NCBI GenBank assembly: GCA_946807835.1
Contig: OX327705.1
Location: forward strand, 12,182,501 to 12,246,500
Length of the DNA stretch: 64,000 nt
Source: Ailanthus altissimus
Lineage: Eukaryota > Streptophyta > Magnoliopsida > Sapindales > Simaroubaceae
Direction of reading: 5' to 3'
In this document: positions 12,301 through 21,729 of the stretch, one piece after another
Numbering within the stretch: the first letter of the stretch is position 1
How the letters are laid out: every line of letters begins with the position of its first letter
Made by a program: the position numbers and the translations under genes
The notes under the pieces: model-generated
Database searches by the model: none
What the model saw: the letters and a program-made list of their open reading frames with translations, nothing else
What the model was told of the DNA's origin: nothing

Positions 12301-15300
12301 AATACAATGCTTAAAGTTGTTGCATCACTTGTTTTTACATGTTATTGCTTAATATGGATGTCTTGTGCAGGGGGTTTGCGAGCCATATTAACTGATCAAA
12401 ATAAGCTGGTTTTCGCTGTTGGAGGAGTGACTGCTCTTGCTGCAGGGATTTACACAACTAGGTAAATGTTAAAATTATTACTTGAAGATTCCCATCTTCG
12501 TGTTTTATATGTGGGAGTTGCCTGTTGAAGCTGAGGAAATCTTGAAGTGTTTTCTCAAAAAAATAGTTCCTGGATAGGCTGTTGTTCCACCGACATCTTT
12601 CAACATGTGGAGCGTTTTCTCTAGAAGTGTGGTAGTCTTTTTGAAGATTTTTATCTTTGCTTTGGAAGTGAGCTGCACAAGATCGAAACCTGTATAATAT
12701 TTTGTCTCTGTGGTGCAATGGCCATGATTGGCCTGTTGTACAACCTGAAAATTTGTAGTATGTTTTTGATACTTCATCTTGCGGCACCAATTGTTCAGTC
12801 TTGTTTGATGTTTCTTTACATCCTAAATAATAATTTTACCATAAATTCATCTAGTTTTTTTGTGGCACATATGAAAAGACTTGAGATCCTAGTATTTGCA
12901 TGCTGCAGGCTATCTTCCCAGGCTCTATATGAGTTATTTTATAAGATGCTTTACATGAAGAGTTTGTGTAGCTTATACATGTCTCATTTCTCCAATGCAG
13001 AGAAGGTGCAAGGGTGCTATGGGGATATGTGGATAGAATATTGGGGCAGCCATCACTGATTCGAGAGTCCTCAAGAGGGAAATATCCTTGGTCAGGCTTG
13101 TTTTCACGTGCCTTGAAGTCCCTACGTAGTGCTGATAAAGAGTTGGCTTCAAAAAATGGAAATGGGTTTGGTGACGTGATTTTACACCCATCTCTTCAAA
13201 AAAGAATTCAACAGCTGGCTGGAGCAACTGCCAATACAAAAGCACACCAGGCACCATTTCGGAACATGCTCTTCTATGGCCCTCCAGGAACAGGGAAAAC
13301 AATGGCTGCTAGAGAGCTTGCTCGTAAATCTGTAAGATGTTACTCTGCTGTTCTTTGTTACTGCAAGTTTTGACTCTTAGATATTTTCTGCTTTGAGACT
13401 TATTATTAGTATGTCTTCTCTTTTGTCTCCTCTTTCTCATCTAGTTATCTCCCTATTAAAAAAGGAAGAATAAGATTTGGTTTACTTATACCTACTTGGA
13501 TTGCTTTCATTATCTTTACCTCCCTGCATGATATCTTTCAAATTTTGCTTTGAAACTTTGGCTTAGTCCTTAGGCACTTATATTTGTTTGTGGAAGTCTG
13601 ATGGCTATATATCTGTTTGTTATTTATGGTTTGAAAGTTTGGATGTTGCCACAACAATGAGATGGCTGTGAAATATTAAACAGAAGAAGTTTGAGGCTGT
13701 TTATTGTTGGATTTTGGTTTCATATGTTATCACAGCATTACTAAGGTTAACTTATGAGGAATATGGAAGTTCTGTTTGTTCTTTTTTCATTATCTGATTT
13801 TAACTTACGTGCAGGGGTTGGATTATGCCTTGATGACTGGTGGAGATGTTGCTCCACTGGGATCACAGGCTGTTACGAAGATACACCAGTTGTTTGACTG
13901 GGCTAAGAAGTCCAAGAGAGGTTTATTGCTGTTTATTGATGAAGCAGATGCTTTTTTATGCGAGTAAGTTACAATTATTTTTTATAATTATTCATTTGGT
14001 TTTTTGTCCAAAAATATTCCATGATGAAACTAGTAAAGAAATTCTGCATTTCCCGTTTAGTGGGTGAAATGCCAGGTTCATGGTTTGACCTTAATGGCCA
14101 AAATTCTTCAAGTGGCAATCCCAGTTGCAAAGGCCGTGTTATTTGATTATTAGGTGTGCTGTCTTGATCTCTTAGCCTTCCAATCTTCTGGCATAGTGTT
14201 GGACATTTTGGTGAAGGTCAACTAAAAGCCAAATATCACACTATGAACTTTTACTCTTTGTTTTCTCAAAATAAATTAAAATAACGTTAACAAAAAAAAT
14301 TGCTTTCTCTATGTACTTTTATGGAAAAACACTCTTTGTTACTACATACCATTGCTGTTTAAAGTCCAGTTGTGATTCAATTTAGATTTGAGGCAAGGGT
14401 GCTGGAATAGGATTAGTCGAGTCATTTCTTATAATGTTAGTGAAACGGAAGAAAAAAAAGAAACCAGGATACCTTTTATTTTGGGGTGATTGGTCTTCTG
14501 TGGAGTACCTTTGTGTCGTCCACCAATTGGTTTTGTGGTCCAACAAGTAATTTTACAATTTTTCTCTTTGTTATTGGAAATCTTGAGTTGAAAGCATTGA
14601 AGTTCCCATACATAGCATTTAAAGCTTGATTTTAATCCCTAGAGTTGGTGTGCAGAAATGGACTATAGTAAATTAGTTGTTTTAGAATAGTGTAATTTGC
14701 TCAAATGCTGGGAATAATTTCTCACATAGAGCAAACTAGACAAGACTCCTTTAAATGCCATGGAAACAAAAATACCTTCATTCGAGGTGCCTTGTTCCAC
14801 AAGCTTCAATGATTTCATCTGTGTTACCCAAATGTCTTTGTTCTCAGATTCTAATGGATTTCTAAGCTCTATAGCTATACTGTTGACATTATTCATGCTT
14901 CCATGATATCATGAATGCATTCCATCTTTCATATAGATGAGCATAACTTTCATTCCCTATGGTTTATTGGGATCCCGGCTGAGGATTGAATTTATTGGCC
15001 CATTATTTTGCAGGCGTAACAAAATGTACACGAGTGAAGCTCAAAGAAGTGCTCTCAATGCTCTCCTCTTCCGCACAGGTGACCAGTCCAAGGATATAGT
15101 CCTTGCTCTCGCCACTAACCGCCCAGGTGATCTTGATTCAGCAGTGGCAGACCGAATTGATGAAGTCCTGGAATTCCCTTTACCTGGGCAAGAGGAACGC
15201 TTCAAGCTGCTAAAGCTCTATCTGGACAAGTATATTGCACAAGCAGGATCGAAGAAACCTGGTTTGGTACACAGATTGTTCAAAGATGAACAGAAAAAGA

Positions 15301-15527
15301 TAGAGATTAAGGGCTTGACAGATGATATCTTAATGGAAGCAGCAGCTAAAACTGAAGGATTTTCAGGGAGAGAAATAGCAAAATTAATGGCAAGCATCCA
15401 AGCAGCTGTTTATGGAAGCGAGAATTGTGTGCTTGATCCAACCTTGTTCCGCGAAGTTGTAGATTATAAAGTGGCAGAACATCAACAAAGACGAAAACTT
15501 GCAGCTGAAGGTGGAGGAAGCAGTTGA
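9329..15527 (+). CDS. ATAD3: ATAD3-type mitochondrial AAA ATPase, 8 exons
   Basis: Exons 9329-9646, 10156-10251, 11744-11854, 11930-12239, 12371-12461, 13001-13331, 13815-13963 and 15014-15527 join to a 639-residue protein, the usual plant ATAD3 size. A second ATG at 9335 (protein starts MAKSY) has a G at +4 and may be the true start. The protein begins with an Ala/Ser-rich leader ending near FADGP. A long charged coiled coil follows (about 105-275, the ATAD3 N-terminal domain). Then come a hydrophobic segment (291-306, [16 protein letters not shown]), Walker A GPPGTGKT (402-409), Walker [10 protein letters not shown] (456-464, D461/E462), sensor Asn504 and an ADRID arginine-finger region (R516). 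In animals, ATAD3 sits in the mitochondrial inner membrane and supports nucleoid and membrane organisation; the plant role is inferred. All introns are GT-AG except intron 3. No frameshift or stop was seen. It converges on NDUFS6. Confidence 0.95.
11855..11929 (+). other. GC-AG intron 3 of ATAD3, 75 nt
   Basis: The exon reads ...AGGATGCAG and the intron begins gcatgt, not gt. The acceptor is ttgttgcag. This junction restores the conserved reading [12 protein letters not shown] without a frame change. The nearest GT, at 11859, would leave 115 nt in exon 3 and break the frame. A non-canonical GC donor is therefore the only simple solution. The intron is near the lower size limit for plants. Confidence 0.85.
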
Positions 15528-15612
15528 TAGATTTCCCTAGGCTAAAGGAAAAGACCGATGAGTATCTCCATTTATGAATATGAATTCGACGTGCATCACC
15601 TTAGCTATTTGA

Positions 15613-15615
<3 letters not shown>

Positions 15616-15649
<34 letters not shown>

Positions 15650-15655
15650 TTTTTT
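15616..15655 (+). repeat. Poly(C)34 followed by T6 in the ATAD3 3' UTR
   Basis: Thirty-four consecutive C residues are followed by six T residues, 90 bases after the stop codon. Long C runs are rare in plant DNA and are error-prone in sequencing and assembly, so the exact length is uncertain. Confidence 0.9.
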
Positions 15656-15684
15656 ATGGGCTTGGGCATTATAATGTTAAGTCT

Positions 15685-15690
15685 AATAAA
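15685..15690 (+). terminator. Probable polyadenylation signal of ATAD3
   Basis: AATAAA lies 158 bases after the stop codon and just beyond a homopolymer tract. Position and sequence fit a plant near-upstream element; no transcript evidence is available. Confidence 0.4.
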
Positions 15691-17756
15691 ATTTCATTTT
15701 TTCCTTATTGATCATGTTGTTATTTAATTGTCTTCTGTTCAAGGCTTAATATTGAAATAATTTTAGAGGTTTTTTTTTATTTTGTCCGTGTCAACAAATA
15801 ATTTGAAATATATCAACTTTTTTAGAATAGATTTGGGTCAAATAGTAATGATTTAAAGCACTTTTTTTTATACTATTTTAAAAATTCAAGAATTTAATCG
15901 TATGAATATGTAAAATATAAAATTTTCAATCCTAACTAGAAAGGGGGAAATGGATACTCAATTTAAAGTGAATAAACATAATTTCACACTCAATCTCATA
16001 GATAGTATTCGATGATATTTTTGTTCGACGAAGCTGATTTTTTTTTTTTGATTAAAAGTTATTTAATACTAATAAATTTTGATTTTGGTATTCACGTAGT
16101 CCATGCTCTTTTTTCTATGCCTGATGCTCCTACTTTTCTTGTGTTTCGATAATGTTAATTTTAACTTACCAAGTTCCATCGATTGCATATCTTGTAGCTG
16201 GTAAGAAATTGTAACATTAAGATAGAGAATTTTACAATTTTAACTACATTGTTTTTTTTTTGTTTTATATAAATCTTTTATTGATTAATAATATTTGGGG
16301 TAAATATTCTTGGGAAAATAATGTATAGACCCTCAATGCATGATAAAAATAATAGATAGATCTCTTTTTATAAAATTAAATGACAAACGAATCTCTTTTT
16401 GTAAAGTATATGATATTTGTTAGATTTTGTTTTTCATGAGCAAATTGCTTTTATATGGATATATTAAAAATTGGTTTCAATTAAAAAATAAATAAAAGTT
16501 CTTAAAAAATAAAATAATGAAAAGAGGTAGAAATATATTATCTATTCTCTAAAATTGAATCTATTGTCATTTATTTTGCGGGGAAAAAAGTTATTCATCT
16601 CATTTTTATTATATTTAAGGGTGTAATTATTATTTTTATTAATTCTAGTGCCTTACCGTTGTTTTTCTTAATTCTATTGGCATTTTAAGATAATTATCAT
16701 CTGGGTACCGTTTCGCGATCCATTTTGTTTTGTCTCCGCTTTTGAAATCTTGTAGGTCATGGTTTAGTGTTCGCTTGTGTGACTTGAGTTTCTTAAAAAG
16801 TTAATTCTTTTTTTTTTAATCATTTGATTTTAACTGAAAAGGCTTTCAAATGATTAAAGAAGGAAATTATTTTACTTCTATTCTGATAAGTTCAGAATAT
16901 TTAAACTTCTGTTAGTTGAGTTTTCTTTTTGAGAAAAAAATTATTTCTGAAAGATTTTACCAAAAATTATGAATGATAACGAATAAATAAAAATTTTGTG
17001 ACGAGCAATTTTACATATAGAAGCTATACTATTACTAACACAAAATCTGCTTCAAAATTTTTTTAGTAAAAGAATAATACCAATCGGATAATCATGTCTT
17101 TATTTCTGTGTTTTTCAACTAAAAACAATGCCAATTGGATATAAGACATCATGTCTTTTATTTTTGGGTTTCTCTAAATTTGAAAAGTTATCACTTAATA
17201 AATTTCACCCAAACCAATTAAGTCGTGCTATATCGATTTTGTGTTTTAGGATCTCAAAGCTACTGTGACTCCTTTTTCTTTCATGAATGTGCTAAACTCC
17301 TTAAATATGAATTTTTATATTGAAAAGCGTTTTAATTTCTTATCAGAAATGATTCTATCCTTTCTGATGTATACTATCATAATATACAACGTATATTTAT
17401 GTTGGGTTATCGCGGATTTTGAACTACATTTTCGTACTTTTCATTAAGTAGTGAACGATTAATATACTATATATTAATAATGACTTTTGATCTTGTTTAC
17501 TCTACAAAAATAATAAAGAGCATTTTTGCTTTATGTTTATTTAAAAGGAAAAGAAAATAGAATGGGTAAACAAATGTTGATCATATGTTCTGGTCTTTAT
17601 TATCTTTGAAGAAAATCATTTTTGACAGCCGTCAGATATTAAAAGAAAATAAAAAAATCAATATTTCCAACCATTACTGTAACTTATCATTGCCATAACC
17701 TGATTTCGGCAAAAGGCCAGGAAGCCTGAGGGCGTGTCGACATGTGTGATGTCTTG
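15691..17756. other. Intergenic stretch, nothing recognised
   Basis: AT-rich sequence between ATAD3 and the gypsy element. The 60-codon frame at 17265-17447 resembles nothing I know and is likely chance. No terminal repeats were found. Confidence 0.5.
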
Positions 17757-18288
17757 TGTCACGCTCCAAATATTCTCAAGTAATTACTCGAGTATTTGAC
17801 GCGCGACAGGACCACCAAGGGAGGACTTAGTCCATTTTGGGTTAAATGGGCTAGGGCTTCTAGAAAGCCCAATGGATTTGGGTTAATGCCACATGTGTGT
17901 GGTAGGTGGAGGAGTTTTCTAGAAAAGGCATATTCTTTTGGATATACTTTTGGTAGTTGACATCTTTTAGAATATTCCTTAGCATATTCTCCTCTTTAGA
18001 TTTGGACTCTTGGATTAGAGTTAATCCTAGCCGTCCATTGTATATAGCTTTAGCTATAAATAGGTGGTGCTCTCATTTGAGAAACCATCCTCCAAATTGT
18101 AGAAATACTCTTAGCTTGTAAGTGTATAGCTTTGTAATTCTCTCTTTAGTAATAAAATACGATAGCATTCTCTCAAACACTTGGTGTGCTTCTTCTTCAT
18201 CTCTTTCTTTGGTTATTGGGGTCTTGTAGGCTGCTTAGCACTAGCAAGTGTCTAAGGCCGCACGGTTTCGAGAAATCGGGTCGTGACA
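17757..18288 (+). repeat. 5' LTR of the gypsy chromovirus derivative
   Basis: 532 bp, TG...CA bounded. It contains a TATA box (TATAAATA at 18055-18062) and an AATAAA signal (18151-18156), which mark transcription start and R region. Confidence 0.93.
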
Positions 18289-18290
18289 AG

Positions 18291-18302
18291 TGGTATCAGA
18301 GC
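18291..18302 (+). other. Primer-binding site, initiator tRNA-Met type
   Basis: TGGTATCAGAGC begins two bases after the 5' LTR and matches the complement of the 3' end of plant initiator tRNA-Met. Confidence 0.93.
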
Positions 18303-18315
18303 GGGTTCAAAGAAG

Positions 18316-18603
18316 ATGGTGAAGGGAGTTGCTGGAACATCGGGGATTACTGAAGGGAAGGGTAGAGACCCCAAAGCTAGGAGACATGGGAGTATTTCGC
18401 CAGAAAAGTTCGTTGATCCGAACCATGATCTAGGAGACATGGTTATGAGGCTCGGTGGTGCTGTGAGCAAGGCAACAGATCGCCTTGGGGAGTTGGAGGA
18501 GCAAGTCCAGAATGTCGAGGTGGGCCTCGATACTCAAGGTGACGAGCTGCGCTCCCTCATCGAAAGCTCCATTGACGAGCATGCTGACAAGCAACGGGGC
18601 TAG
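18316..18603 (+). pseudogene. First part of gag, ended by an in-frame TAG
   Basis: Starting at the ATG of 18316 (MVKGVAGTSG), the frame runs through a heptad-like coiled-coil segment and meets TAG at 18601-18603. The same frame then continues without further stops into the 18637 ORF, so a single base change split the original gag N-terminus. Whether the stop is read through is unknown. Confidence 0.75.
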
Positions 18604-18636
18604 ATCAAGGCTTTTCAGGAGAAGGTCTACAACACC

Positions 18637-20946
18637 ATGGACAAAGTTCAAGCCCAAGTAGAAGAGCTACGAAAGGGGTTTGAAGATGTCAAGGAGGATG
18701 TGGTGTTGTGCAAGCGAGCGGTCGCTAATGGCGTAGCTACTCAAACTGCGGTGGCTGCACCAAGGGTCGAAGCCCCTAAACCGAAGGAGTTTAGCGGCAG
18801 ACGGGATGCCAAGGAGCTTGACAACTTCTTTTGGCAAATGGAGAGGTATTTCGGCGCTATGGGCGTGCGGGATGAACACAAGGTAAGTACCGCAACTTTA
18901 TACCTTTCCGATCATGCAATTTTGTGGTGGCGTAGAAAAAACGAGGAGATTCGCAAGGGTACCTGCACCATAGACACATGGAATGAATTGCAACGGGAGT
19001 TAAAACGCCAATTCTATCCGGAGAATGTGGCGCACGACGCTCGCAAGTGGTTGAAGGAGTTGAAACAAACAAAGTCCATTGGGGAGTACGTAGAGGAGTA
19101 CTCTTTGTTGATGCTGCAAATCCGCAACATGACCGAGGAGGACTTGTTGTTCAATTTCCTGGATGGGTTACAATCCTGGGCAGCCAATGAGTTGAAGCGG
19201 CGTGGAGTGCAGAATATATCCGACGCCCTTACAATGGCGGAGACGCTCATGGATTACCGCAAGGGGGATTCGGGAAAGTCCAAGAATTCTAAACCCAATC
19301 ACAGCAAGGGTGGGGAAGCCAAGGAGTTTCAGCCTCCGGAGAGCAAGGAGGAGAAAGGCAAACCGCCCAAGTGGAAGGAGCAGAAACGCAACGGCCATAG
19401 AGGTAATGGTCCGAAGTCTAACTGTTTTCTCTGCGATGGGGATCATTGGGTGAAGGACTGTCCGAAAAAGAAGGCTTTCAATGCAATGTATGAGGCACAA
19501 TACGGGGGCGAACAGAGTCGTATGGGTTGTATGCAGCTGTTCAATTCCCTCAAAACCAAGCGGCGTGCAGACGCGCCAACGGGGACGGCGCTCATGTACA
19601 TTGAAGCCTATGTCAATTGCATTAAGACTCAAGTGTTGGTTGATACGAGGGCTACGCACAACTTCATTAAGCGTGCAGAAGCGGAACGCTTGGGCCTTTA
19701 TGTAGAGAAAGGAGAGGGATACCTCAAGTCCGTGAATGCAAGAGCCAAGCCGCTGGATGGGGCGGTTCGTGGAGCTGAAATTCACATTAGCAAATGGCAC
19801 GGTGAGGTAAACTTCTCGGTAGCACCTCTCGATGATTTTGATGTGGTGCTAGGTATGGAGTTCTTACGGCAGTACAATGTGGTGTTACTTCCTCAACACA
19901 ACTATATGTGTATTTTGGAAGGAGGGCCTCGAATGATACCGACGGTAGACATGCCCAAGGGTGGGCGATCCAAGCCAAACGCCAAGGTCCTTTCCGCAAT
20001 GCAACTAAGTGTAGATGCTGGGCGCAAAGGAGGGTTACATTCAGCCTCAACAACGGGGGTGGATGATGCGGCAAATGGGGGCAAGGATGAAATACCGAAG
20101 GTTGTTGCAGAAGTGCTCGGGGAGCACAATGGGGCCAAGCCTACTGCCATACCGGAAGAACTGCCTTCAAGAGATGTAATTGAGGGCAAGTTGGAGCTTG
20201 AGATTATGCTTCCAACTATGGGGTTGACGCCTCCATCGGAGATGGGAGAGTTGCAGGGGCAGCTCGAAGAGTTGTTGGATGCGGGTGTCATCCAAAAGTC
20301 CAAGGTGTCACATGATGTGCAGTTTCAGCACAAGGAGTGGGTTGAAGACAAGCAGCGGCGTGTCAAGCATAGTGCGGGGGACTTGGTGATGGAGACGATA
20401 CTTCCACCACAACGCAAGTCAGCACGCCCACTTCACAAGAGCCTTGATCGTGGGGACGAGGGGCCAAGGTTGATTGCCAAGAGAGTTGGCAACGTCTCGC
20501 ATAAGGTGGAGTTACCTTCGAGACAGCGGCAGTGGCGACATCAGGTGCATTCCGTAAGCTGTTGGAAGCAGTACCGTGGAGGTACGGGAGATGCAGAATT
20601 TGAGCCACACAACCGGGAACCTTTGGGGATTTCCACCTGCCATGACAAAGGGGAGAAACTCAGGACGAGCCTTGAGTACTTTGTCGAGTGGAAAGGGTTG
20701 CCGGATGGGAGAGCACGCTTGGGACACGAGAGCGCGCAGCCAGAGTTTGCAGAACGGGGTGCGCAAGTTCCAGCGAAGACGCGACGAGGGCGTCGCGTGA
20801 ATTTGGTGGGGGAGAATGTCACGCCCCAAATATTCTCAAGCAATTACTCGAGTATTTGGCGCGCGACAGGACCACCAAGAGAGGACTTAGTCCATTTTGG
20901 GTTAAATGGGCTAGGGCTTCTAGAAAGCCCAATGGATTTGGGTTAA
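18637..20946 (+). CDS. Gag-protease fused to integrase tail, 769 aa
   Basis: The open frame begins at ATG 18637. It covers a Retrotrans_gag region (about residues 50-190), a basic spacer, then a CX2CX3HX4C zinc knuckle (CFLCDGDHWVKDC, about 262-274). A retropepsin-like protease follows, whose active-site motif DTG is DTR here (D336-R338, codon AGG for GGG). Next is the opening of a chromovirus reverse transcriptase (MGELQGQLEELLDAGVIQKS). Near 20300 it jumps without losing frame into the end of an integrase (HSAGDLVM...NVSHKVELP) and a chromodomain-like EYFVEWKGLP. The frame lacks a native stop and reads 43 codons into the 3' LTR. Protein could still supply capsid; the protease is probably inactive. 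Upstream is the TAG-split gag start. Confidence 0.85.
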   Translation: MDKVQAQVEELRKGFEDVKEDVVLCKRAVANGVATQTAVAAPRVEAPKPKEFSGRRDAKELDNFFWQMERYFGAMGVRDEHKVSTATLYLSDHAILWWRRKNEEIRKGTCTIDTWNELQRELKRQFYPENVAHDARKWLKELKQTKSIGEYVEEYSLLMLQIRNMTEEDLLFNFLDGLQSWAANELKRRGVQNISDALTMAETLMDYRKGDSGKSKNSKPNHSKGGEAKEFQPPESKEEKGKPPKWKEQKRNGHRGNGPKSNCFLCDGDHWVKDCPKKKAFNAMYEAQYGGEQSRMGCMQLFNSLKTKRRADAPTGTALMYIEAYVNCIKTQVLVDTRATHNFIKRAEAERLGLYVEKGEGYLKSVNARAKPLDGAVRGAEIHISKWHGEVNFSVAPLDDFDVVLGMEFLRQYNVVLLPQHNYMCILEGGPRMIPTVDMPKGGRSKPNAKVLSAMQLSVDAGRKGGLHSASTTGVDDAANGGKDEIPKVVAEVLGEHNGAKPTAIPEELPSRDVIEGKLELEIMLPTMGLTPPSEMGELQGQLEELLDAGVIQKSKVSHDVQFQHKEWVEDKQRRVKHSAGDLVMETILPPQRKSARPLHKSLDRGDEGPRLIAKRVGNVSHKVELPSRQRQWRHQVHSVSCWKQYRGGTGDAEFEPHNREPLGISTCHDKGEKLRTSLEYFVEWKGLPDGRARLGHESAQPEFAERGAQVPAKTRRGRRVNLVGENVTPQIFSSNYSSIWRATGPPREDLVHFGLNGLGLLESPMDLG
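20805..20816 (+). other. Polypurine tract
   Basis: ggtgggggagaa ends exactly at the first base of the 3' LTR, the expected position for plus-strand priming. Confidence 0.88.
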
Positions 20947-21348
20947 TGCCACATGTGTGTGGTAGGTGGAGGAGTTTTCTAGAAAAGACATATTCCTTTG
21001 GATATACTTTTGGTAGTTGGCATCTTTTAGAATATTCCTTAGCATATTCTCCTCTTTAGATTTGGACCATTGGATTAGAGTTAATCCTAGCCGTCCATTG
21101 TATATAGCTTTAGCTATAAATAGGTGGTGTTCTCATTTGAGAAACCATCCTCCAAATTGTAGAAATACTCTTAGCTTGTAAGTGTATAGCTTTGTAATTC
21201 TCTCTTTAGTAATAAAATACGAGAGCATTCTCTCAAACACTTGGTGTGCTTCTTCTTCATCTCTTTCTTTGGTTATTGGGGTCTTGTAGGCTGCTTAGCA
21301 CTAGCAAGTGTCTAAGGCCGCACGGTTTCAAGAAATCGGGTCGTGACA
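20817..21348 (+). repeat. 3' LTR of the gypsy chromovirus derivative
   Basis: 532 bp, same length as the 5' LTR with about 12 substitutions and no indels. TATA box at 21115-21122 and AATAAA near 21211. It ends 381 bases from the NDUFS6 stop codon. Confidence 0.93.
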
Positions 21349-21729
21349 CTTGGCCTCCATCTATGGACCTGTAACCAATCAAAAATCAATTGAGAGATTG
21401 AAATAAGTAGGGACAACGATGAAGGCCTGAAGGAGAACACGCAGAATAGGTTGCTAGGCAATAAAGGCAGGAAACAAAAAATAAAAGAAAAAAGAAAAAT
21501 CAATGGAGTATATTTTGCAAATATTAAACATGATATAATCAGCACATTTGATTCACAAACTTGAAAGTATCTAAAGCCTTGAAACAATGTCACAATGTCA
21601 CAATCCCAAATAAGCTTCAAGCAGCAACATTTATACCCTGCATTTGTCACAGCAGACTACTATCATTATATGAAATTAGGAGCACCGTTTTCCCAGTGAA
21701 AACAATAATTTCTTGAGAAAAACAGAGTC

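Larger units (their letters stand above)
17757..21348 (+). mobile_element. Internally deleted gypsy chromovirus with two LTRs (gag-protease type)
   Basis: Complete 3.6-kb LTR retrotransposon. It has two 532-bp LTRs starting TGTCAC and ending GTGACA, a tRNA-iMet primer site, a polypurine tract, and CTTG directly repeated on both outer sides (target duplication of 4 bp, or 5 with one mismatch). I count about 12 differences between the LTRs (about 2.3%), so insertion is fairly recent. Inside are gag and protease. Then comes only the first part of the reverse transcriptase, joined in frame to the integrase C-terminus with a chromodomain-like segment. The catalytic reverse transcriptase, RNase H and integrase core are absent, so it depends on a helper element. 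It lies between the 3' ends of ATAD3 and NDUFS6. Confidence 0.92.

Noticed and set aside
12718..13059. 113-codon + frame overlapping ATAD3 exon 6
   Set aside because: It reads exon 6 in the wrong frame.
17265..17447. 60-codon + frame with hydrophobic stretch
   Set aside because: Short, isolated in AT-rich intergenic DNA, no supporting signals.
18291..18302. tRNA-like matches at primer-binding sites
   Set aside because: They are 12-18 base complements of tRNA 3' ends beside LTRs, with no cloverleaf; no tRNA gene was found.
18283..18315. gag frame starting within the LTR and primer site
   Set aside because: It would need a GTG start and overlaps the LTR end and primer site; the first ATG is 18316.
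19168..19800. 210-codon minus-strand frame
   Set aside because: It is a shadow of the gag-protease ORF on + and resembles no protein family.
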